From Luteolibacter sp. SL250 (lineage in GTDB: Bacteria; Verrucomicrobiota; Verrucomicrobiia; Verrucomicrobiales; Akkermansiaceae), in NCBI RefSeq assembly GCF_026625605.1, contig NZ_CP113054.1:3658001-3722000 (forward strand): a stretch of 64,000 nucleotides of DNA, given 5' to 3'. Below, piece after piece: positions 59,262 through 64,000 of the stretch (positions within the stretch are counted from its first letter, which is position 1; each line of letters begins with the position of its first letter). A model generated the notes under the pieces. It saw only the letters and a list, made by a program, of their open reading frames with translations. It did not search any database and was not told where the DNA came from. Both the position numbers and the translations under genes were made by a program.

Positions 59262-60986
59262 TCAGGCGGATGCGGCTGCCTCCGTCCGGATGTTGGCGTG
59301 GAAGTCCTTGCCCTGGACCGTGGCCGCGACGTAGCCGGTGCGGATGACGAAGTCGCCGAAGCGCTCGCCTTCGTTCCGCTCCTTCGCGTAGTGGCTGAGG
59401 ATCGGGGAAAGGATCGGTTTGATCTCATCCGCGTGGATGTCCTGGCGGTAGAGCTTGTTGAGGCGCTGGCCGGCGTGGCCGCCACCGAGGTAGAGGTTGT
59501 AGCGGTCCGGACCACGGCCGACGAAGCCGATCTCCGCGATGAACGGGCGGCCGCAGCCGTTGGGGCAGCCGGTCATGCGGATGGTGATGGAGTCGTGGCG
59601 CAGGCCGGCTTCCTCCACGGTTTCCTCCAGGTCGGTGATGACGTGGGGCAGGTAGCGTTCCGCTTCCGCGAGGGCCAGGCCGCAGGTCGGCAGGGCGACG
59701 CAGGCGATGGAGCTGAGGCGCAGCGCGCTTTTCTCATGGCTGTCCTTGATGCCGTACTGCTCCATCAGCGCCTCGATCTGGACGCGCTTCGCCGGGGAGA
59801 TGTTGGCGATCATGAGGTTCTGGTTCGCGGTCAGGCGGAAGTCGCCGTCATGGATCTTCGCGATCTCGCGGAGGCCCGTGCGCATCGGGTAGGACGGGGT
59901 GTCCAGCACGCGGCCACCTTCGACGAACATGGTGTAGTGGAAGTTCCCGTTGGGGTCCTCCTGCCAGCCGAAGCGGTCGCCGTTGTCCACGAACTCATAC
60001 GGACGCGCGGGTTCCAGGTCGTAGCCGAGGTACTCGTTGAGCTTCGCCAGGATCCACTCCGGGCCGTAGTCGTCCACGGTGTATTTGAAGCGGGAGTGCT
60101 TCCGGTCCGTGCGGTCGCCGAAGTCACGCTGCACGAGCACGACCTTCTCGGAAACATCCACGACCTGCTCCGCGGTGCAGTAGCCGATGACATCCGCGAG
60201 GCGCGGGTAGGTGGCCTCATTCCCGTGGGTGGAGCCCATGCCGCCGCCGACGGCGACGTTGTAGCCGACGACCTTCCCGCCCTCGACGATGGCGATGAAG
60301 GAAAGGCAGTTGGCGAAGATGTCCACGTCATTGCTCGGTGGCACGGCGATGGTGATCTTGAACTTCCGCGGCAGGTAGGTCTTGCCGTAGATCGGCTCCT
60401 GGACTTCCTCCTCGGACGTCTTCACCTTCTCCCCGTCCAGCCAGATCTCATGATAGGCGCGGGTGTGCGGGGTGAGGTGCGCGGAGATGTCCTTCGCCGC
60501 CTGCAGCACGTCCGCGTGGGCGGTGGAGAGGTACGGGTTCGGGTTGCACATCACGTTTCGGTTCACGTCGCCGCACGCGGCGATGGTGTCCATGGCCGCC
60601 TTGTTGATGTCGGCGATGGTGCGCTTCAGGTTGCTCTTGATGATGCCGTGGAACTGGAACGCCTGGCGGGTGGTCAGCTTGATGGTGCCATTCGCGAAGG
60701 TGGTGGCGAGGTGGTCCGTCGCCAGCCATTGTTCGGAAGTGGCCACGCCGCCGGGAACCCGGATGCGGATCATGAAGGAGTAGGCCTTGTCCAGCTTGTG
60801 CTTGCGGCGGGTGGCGCGGGTGTCGCGGTCATCCTGCTGGTAGGTGCCGTGGAATTTCAGCAGCTGCTGGTCATCCTCCGAAAGCGAGCCGGTCGAAAGA
60901 TCCTGCAGACCTTCCGCGATGGTGCCGCGCAGGTAGTTGCTGCGGGTCTTGATGCCTTCATTGGCTGAGAGTTTCTTTTCGGACAT
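59262..60986 (-). CDS. cysI: Sulfite reductase hemoprotein subunit
   Basis: A 574-residue siroheme/4Fe-4S enzyme that reduces sulfite to sulfide. The two ferredoxin-like halves are visible ([20 protein letters not shown] at about 103-122; later [19 protein letters not shown]). The cluster cysteines are CVALPTCG (about 428) and [14 protein letters not shown] (about 473). It receives electrons from CysJ, encoded 44 bp upstream, in a complex typical of assimilatory sulfite reduction. The start [11 protein letters not shown] is normal for the family. Confidence 0.93.
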   Translation of the reverse strand: MSEKKLSANEGIKTRSNYLRGTIAEGLQDLSTGSLSEDDQQLLKFHGTYQQDDRDTRATRRKHKLDKAYSFMIRIRVPGGVATSEQWLATDHLATTFANGTIKLTTRQAFQFHGIIKSNLKRTIADINKAAMDTIAACGDVNRNVMCNPNPYLSTAHADVLQAAKDISAHLTPHTRAYHEIWLDGEKVKTSEEEVQEPIYGKTYLPRKFKITIAVPPSNDVDIFANCLSFIAIVEGGKVVGYNVAVGGGMGSTHGNEATYPRLADVIGYCTAEQVVDVSEKVVLVQRDFGDRTDRKHSRFKYTVDDYGPEWILAKLNEYLGYDLEPARPYEFVDNGDRFGWQEDPNGNFHYTMFVEGGRVLDTPSYPMRTGLREIAKIHDGDFRLTANQNLMIANISPAKRVQIEALMEQYGIKDSHEKSALRLSSIACVALPTCGLALAEAERYLPHVITDLEETVEEAGLRHDSITIRMTGCPNGCGRPFIAEIGFVGRGPDRYNLYLGGGHAGQRLNKLYRQDIHADEIKPILSPILSHYAKERNEGERFGDFVIRTGYVAATVQGKDFHANIRTEAAASA

Positions 60987-61001
60987 GGAAGAAAGTTTTC
61001 T

Positions 61002-61025
61002 AGTTTTCAGTGTTCAGTTTTCAGG
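61002..61025. repeat. 24-bp direct repeat, second copy
   Basis: Identical over 24 bases to 11759-11782, lying in the cysJ-cysI spacer just upstream of cysI. It may be part of a larger dispersed element, here without REP hairpins. Confidence 0.7.
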
Positions 61026-61030
61026 CCACC

Positions 61031-62806
61031 TCAATACACGTCACGCTGATAGCGTTTCGTTTTCTTGAGGTTCTCGACATAGGCCTCGGCTGCCTCGCGG
61101 GAGACGCCGCCCTCGAACTCGACCACGGAGATCAGCGCCTCGTGGACGTCGTGCGCCATGCGGCTGGCGTCGCCGCAGACGTAGAAGTGCGCGCCTTCCT
61201 CCAGCCACGCGTAGACTTCCTTCGCATTCGCGATGATGCGGTCCTGCACATACACTTTCTCCGGCTGGTCACGGGAGAACGCGACGTCCAGCTTGGTCAG
61301 CGCGCCGCTCTTGAGGTGGTCCTGCCACTCCAGTTGGTAGAGGAAGTCGTAGAGGTAGTGCTGGTCGCCGAAGAAGAGCCAGTTCTTTCCGGTGCTGCCG
61401 AGCGCGCCGCGGTGCTCGATGAACGAGCGGAACGGAGCGACACCGGTGCCGGGGCCGACCATTATGACCGGGGTGTGGCCGTCGGCGGGCAGGCGGAAGT
61501 TCTTGTTCGGCTGGACGAAGATGGAGACGTTGCTGCCCGGCTTCGCGGTGTCCGCGAGGTAGGTGGACGCCACGCCCTTGCGCTTCCGGCCGTTCGTCTC
61601 ATAGCGGACGGCGGCGACGGTGAGGTGCACCTCGTCCGGGTGGGCCAGCGGGCTGGAGGCGATGGAGTAAAGGCGCGGCGGCAGCTTGCGGAAGATGCCC
61701 GCAAGAGCCCCGGCGGAAAGGCCCTTCGGCGCGAAGTCCTCGATCGCATCGACGATCTCGCGGCCCCAGGTGTATTCCTTCAGCTTCTCCTTCGCGTCCT
61801 CCGCGAGCAGTTCCTTGAGGGATGCGGACTCGGCGGCCTCGGCCAGCTTCGTCAGCACGGCACGGGACAGCGCGGTGATGTCGAAGTCCTCGCGCAGGGC
61901 GTCCGCCAGCAGCTTCCTGCCGACGTTTTTCACCTCGATCTCCTCGGTGCCCTTGAGCTTCGCGGCCTGCAGGACATCCGCGACGACGTCCGGCGCGTTG
62001 AAAGGCACGACGGCCAGCGCATCGCCCGGCTCATAGGTCAGGCCGGAGCCGGATAGGGAGAACTCCACGTGGATGGTTTCCTTCGAGGTGCCCTCGCCGT
62101 TGAGCAGCACGTTGTCGATGATCTCCGACGGGAAGGGATTCTTCTTCCCATACTCCACGGCGGCCACCGGGGCCGGCGCGCTGAAGGCGACCGGGTGCGG
62201 GGTGAACGTCGGGGCCAGCGCCTTGAGCGCGGCGTCCAGCCACGCGGCGTAGCCTTCCTCATAGTCCACGTCGCAGTCGGTGCGCGGGTTCACGCGGGAC
62301 GCGCCGAGCGCCTCCAGGCGGGTGTCGAAGTCCTTGCCCGTCTGGCAGAACTTCTCATAGGAAGTGTCCCCCAGCGCGCACACGGAGTAGCGCACGGAGC
62401 CGAGTTTCAGGTCACCGGCCATGAATTCCTTGTGGAAGGCGGAGGCCGTTTCCGGCGGCTCGCCGTCGCCCCAGGTGGAGACGATGACCAGCAGGTTCTC
62501 GATCTTGGAAAGGTCCGCGGGCTTGATGTCGGACATGTTCTTCATCACCGCCTGGAAGCCGCGCTTCTTCGCTTCCTTCACCGTGCGGTCGGCCAGTGCC
62601 TCGGAGTTGCCGGACTCCGTGCCATAGACGACGGTCAGCTTTGCCGACGGCGCGGGTGCGGGTGTGGCAGCCACGGAGGACACGGAAGCACCGGCGGCGG
62701 CAAGATAACCGCTCAGCCAGCTCTTCTGCGTGGGATCGAGACTGACAATGATGGAGTCCAACGCCTTGCGTTGGTCTGGGGTAAACGGTGCGTGCTCAGG
62801 CAGCAT
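61031..62806 (-). CDS. cysJ: Sulfite reductase flavoprotein subunit
   Basis: A 591-residue diflavin reductase. The FMN flavodoxin domain has VVYGTESGNSEALADRTVKE (about 59-78) and STWGDGEPPETASAF. The FAD-binding domain has RLYSIASSPLAHPDEVHLTV, and the NADPH domain VGPGTGVAPFRSFIEHRG and WLFFGDQHYLYDFLY. It passes electrons from NADPH to CysI. ATG 62806 has an AAGGA Shine-Dalgarno; the longer frame is an unlikely Cys-rich leader. The promoter region is in the 211 bp before it (62807-63017), AT-rich around 62880-62895. Confidence 0.92.
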   Translation of the reverse strand: MLPEHAPFTPDQRKALDSIIVSLDPTQKSWLSGYLAAAGASVSSVAATPAPAPSAKLTVVYGTESGNSEALADRTVKEAKKRGFQAVMKNMSDIKPADLSKIENLLVIVSTWGDGEPPETASAFHKEFMAGDLKLGSVRYSVCALGDTSYEKFCQTGKDFDTRLEALGASRVNPRTDCDVDYEEGYAAWLDAALKALAPTFTPHPVAFSAPAPVAAVEYGKKNPFPSEIIDNVLLNGEGTSKETIHVEFSLSGSGLTYEPGDALAVVPFNAPDVVADVLQAAKLKGTEEIEVKNVGRKLLADALREDFDITALSRAVLTKLAEAAESASLKELLAEDAKEKLKEYTWGREIVDAIEDFAPKGLSAGALAGIFRKLPPRLYSIASSPLAHPDEVHLTVAAVRYETNGRKRKGVASTYLADTAKPGSNVSIFVQPNKNFRLPADGHTPVIMVGPGTGVAPFRSFIEHRGALGSTGKNWLFFGDQHYLYDFLYQLEWQDHLKSGALTKLDVAFSRDQPEKVYVQDRIIANAKEVYAWLEEGAHFYVCGDASRMAHDVHEALISVVEFEGGVSREAAEAYVENLKKTKRYQRDVY

Positions 62807-63017
62807 AATCCTTAGTTCCTTACCTCTTTTTGTGAGGTTTCGGCGAGAAAATGCAGCCAATTCCCAACGAACGCAACATTTATATCGGGCAATGCACTGT
62901 ACAGCCGGACAGGAAAACGGGCGAACGGTGGGGTGGAAAACACAGGAACATCTTTCCAAGGAGCGGATCGTTTTCTCCCGGCGGCCCGTCCGGACGTCCC
63001 GGCGGCCCCTTCAGGAA

Positions 63018-64000
63018 TCATTCATCCTTTACCAGAATCTGAAGCATGAGCCATAGGGCACCGAGCGCGGCGATGAAGAAAAACACCATCGCCAGGCCCG
63101 GGTAACCGAAAATCCGGAACGTGGTTTCGACCCGGGCAAGCATCGATGAGCCGACGATGAAAGCCGACAGCAGGAGGCCCATGGTGATCCGGTTGGCGAT
63201 CTTCTGGAAGCCCAGCATCAGCTTGTGCTCGTCGATGGAGTCCACCTTCACGCGCAGCCGGTTGGTCGCCACCAGCTCGGTGATCTCATTCACACGGCGC
63301 GGGAGCTGGGTGAGGAAATCCTTCGTCTCCGTGAGCGAACCGAGGATGCCGGCGATCGAGAAACTGTCCTTCAGCCGTGAGGTGGAAAGCGCTTCCAGGT
63401 TCCTGCGGATGGCCGCCCGGGGATCGAACTGCGGCGACAGGGCGATACCGAGCCTGTCCAGGTTCATCAGCGTCTTGCCCAGCAGGCTGATCTCCGCGGG
63501 GATACGGATGCCCGCGGAGGCACAGGCCTGCATGATGAGCAGCACGATGCCGCCGATCTGCAGGTCCACGAGCTTCGAGTCCTTCGACTCCCCGAGGATG
63601 GTTTCGATCGAATTGACGAACTGGCGGCGGTCGATGTGGGCATCCTCGCTTTCGCCCAGACGCAGAGCCGCTTCCGCGACCTGCGTCCCGTCCCCCTGGC
63701 TGATGCCGGCGAGCAGATGCACCAACTGGTCACGGACGCGCGCGTTGACGCGTCCCACCATCCCGAGATCCAGGATGGCGATCCTGCGGTCGGGCGTCAG
63801 CAGCAGGTTCCCCGGATGGGGGTCCGCGTGGAAGAAGCCATCCACCAGGATCTGCTTCAGGTAGGCGCGGAAGACCTCATCCGCCAGCTTCCCGCCATCG
63901 ATGTCCAGCAGCACCGGCCCGGCGAGATCCGTGACCTTCGTTCCTGGAAGGTAGTCCATTGTCAGGACCATCGGGGAAGAGTAGGCCTCCACGACTTCCG
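63018..64000 (-). CDS. ABC1/UbiB/AarF-family atypical kinase, C-terminal part
   Basis: At least 327 codons; the frame runs off the right edge. It has MDYLPGTKVTDLAG, then DGFFHADPHPGNLLLTPDRR (the ADPHPGN catalytic loop) and IAILDLGMVGRV (DFG-like DLGM, 8 residues later). Two C-terminal helices (TMGLLLSAFIVGSSMLARV; FFFIAALGALWLMLQIL) anchor it. UbiB-family proteins support quinone biosynthesis or transport. The N-terminal kinase lobe with the Ala-rich loop lies outside the window. Confidence 0.88.
   Translation of the reverse strand, partial: EVVEAYSSPMVLTMDYLPGTKVTDLAGPVLLDIDGGKLADEVFRAYLKQILVDGFFHADPHPGNLLLTPDRRIAILDLGMVGRVNARVRDQLVHLLAGISQGDGTQVAEAALRLGESEDAHIDRRQFVNSIETILGESKDSKLVDLQIGGIVLLIMQACASAGIRIPAEISLLGKTLMNLDRLGIALSPQFDPRAAIRRNLEALSTSRLKDSFSIAGILGSLTETKDFLTQLPRRVNEITELVATNRLRVKVDSIDEHKLMLGFQKIANRITMGLLLSAFIVGSSMLARVETTFRIFGYPGLAMVFFFIAALGALWLMLQILVKDE

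Noticed and set aside
1-64000. tRNA, rRNA or SRP RNA genes
   Set aside because: I looked for tRNA-like cloverleaf ends, rRNA conserved runs and a 4.5S-type GGAA tetraloop near ffh, and saw none. A covariance-model search would be needed to exclude a small RNA.

Overview
The window is a GC-rich chromosomal segment with no plasmid, phage or rRNA/tRNA signature. Its gene content points to a Verrucomicrobiota bacterium, probably Akkermansiaceae/Luteolibacter-like. The pointers are a PEP-CTERM protein, a DUF1080 glycoside-hydrolase-like protein, two MoxR/DUF58/VWA clusters (one with DUF4159), an organophosphate transporter with phosphonate genes, a split PqiA and weak Shine-Dalgarno use. The taxonomic call is an inference from gene families, not a search result. 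Neighbouring genes in several operons overlap as ATGA or TGATG, which fixes many starts.

Layout. 1-4.1 kb (-): tamB followed by a partial TamA/BamA-like gene. 4.1-7.2 kb (+): manA, panB and hemW; hemW has no ordinary start codon. 7.4-11.6 kb (-): pqiB, two half-size pqiA genes, a fumarylacetoacetase-family enzyme and queD. 11.9-26.5 kb (-): an eight-gene envelope operon of TPR metallopeptidase, DUF4159, MoxR ATPase, DUF58, BatA-like VWA protein, a 1248-aa coiled-coil DUF4175-like protein, a VWA/GATase-like protein and a caspase-fold protein. 26.6-29.6 kb: a SUKH gene between two palindromes, an aminotransferase and a PEP-CTERM protein. 29.6-36.0 kb (-): a phosphonate operon (PhoD-like phosphatase, phnA, OPA-type transporter, alcohol dehydrogenase, phnY). 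36-46 kb: ychF, a TetR regulator, a lone LolD-type ATPase, a polysaccharide deacetylase, ffh, a REP-associated tyrosine transposase (RAYT), miaA, a Na+/H+ antiporter and a DUF1080 protein. 46-53.8 kb (-): a small lipoprotein, an RDD protein and a second, Bat-type MoxR/VWA operon with a BatB-BatC fusion. 54-64 kb: mdh, two zinc-ribbon membrane proteins, the sulfite/sulfate assimilation operon cysJIHK and a partial UbiB-family gene.

The most unusual feature is a dense set of intergenic repeats. Seven paired, inverted REP elements have a GGAGGACA...TGTCCTCC hairpin, and some copies show paired changes in both stem arms. One RAYT gene sits directly between two of these pairs and is the likely mobilising enzyme. 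Three other palindromic or tandem families are also present. Several elements have entered genes: one gives miaA its start codon, one encodes the C-terminal tail of a DUF4381 protein, one lies inside the signal-peptide region of the caspase-fold protein, and four genes use a TAA stop that belongs to a REP. A REP-like palindrome also lies at the problematic 5' end of hemW.
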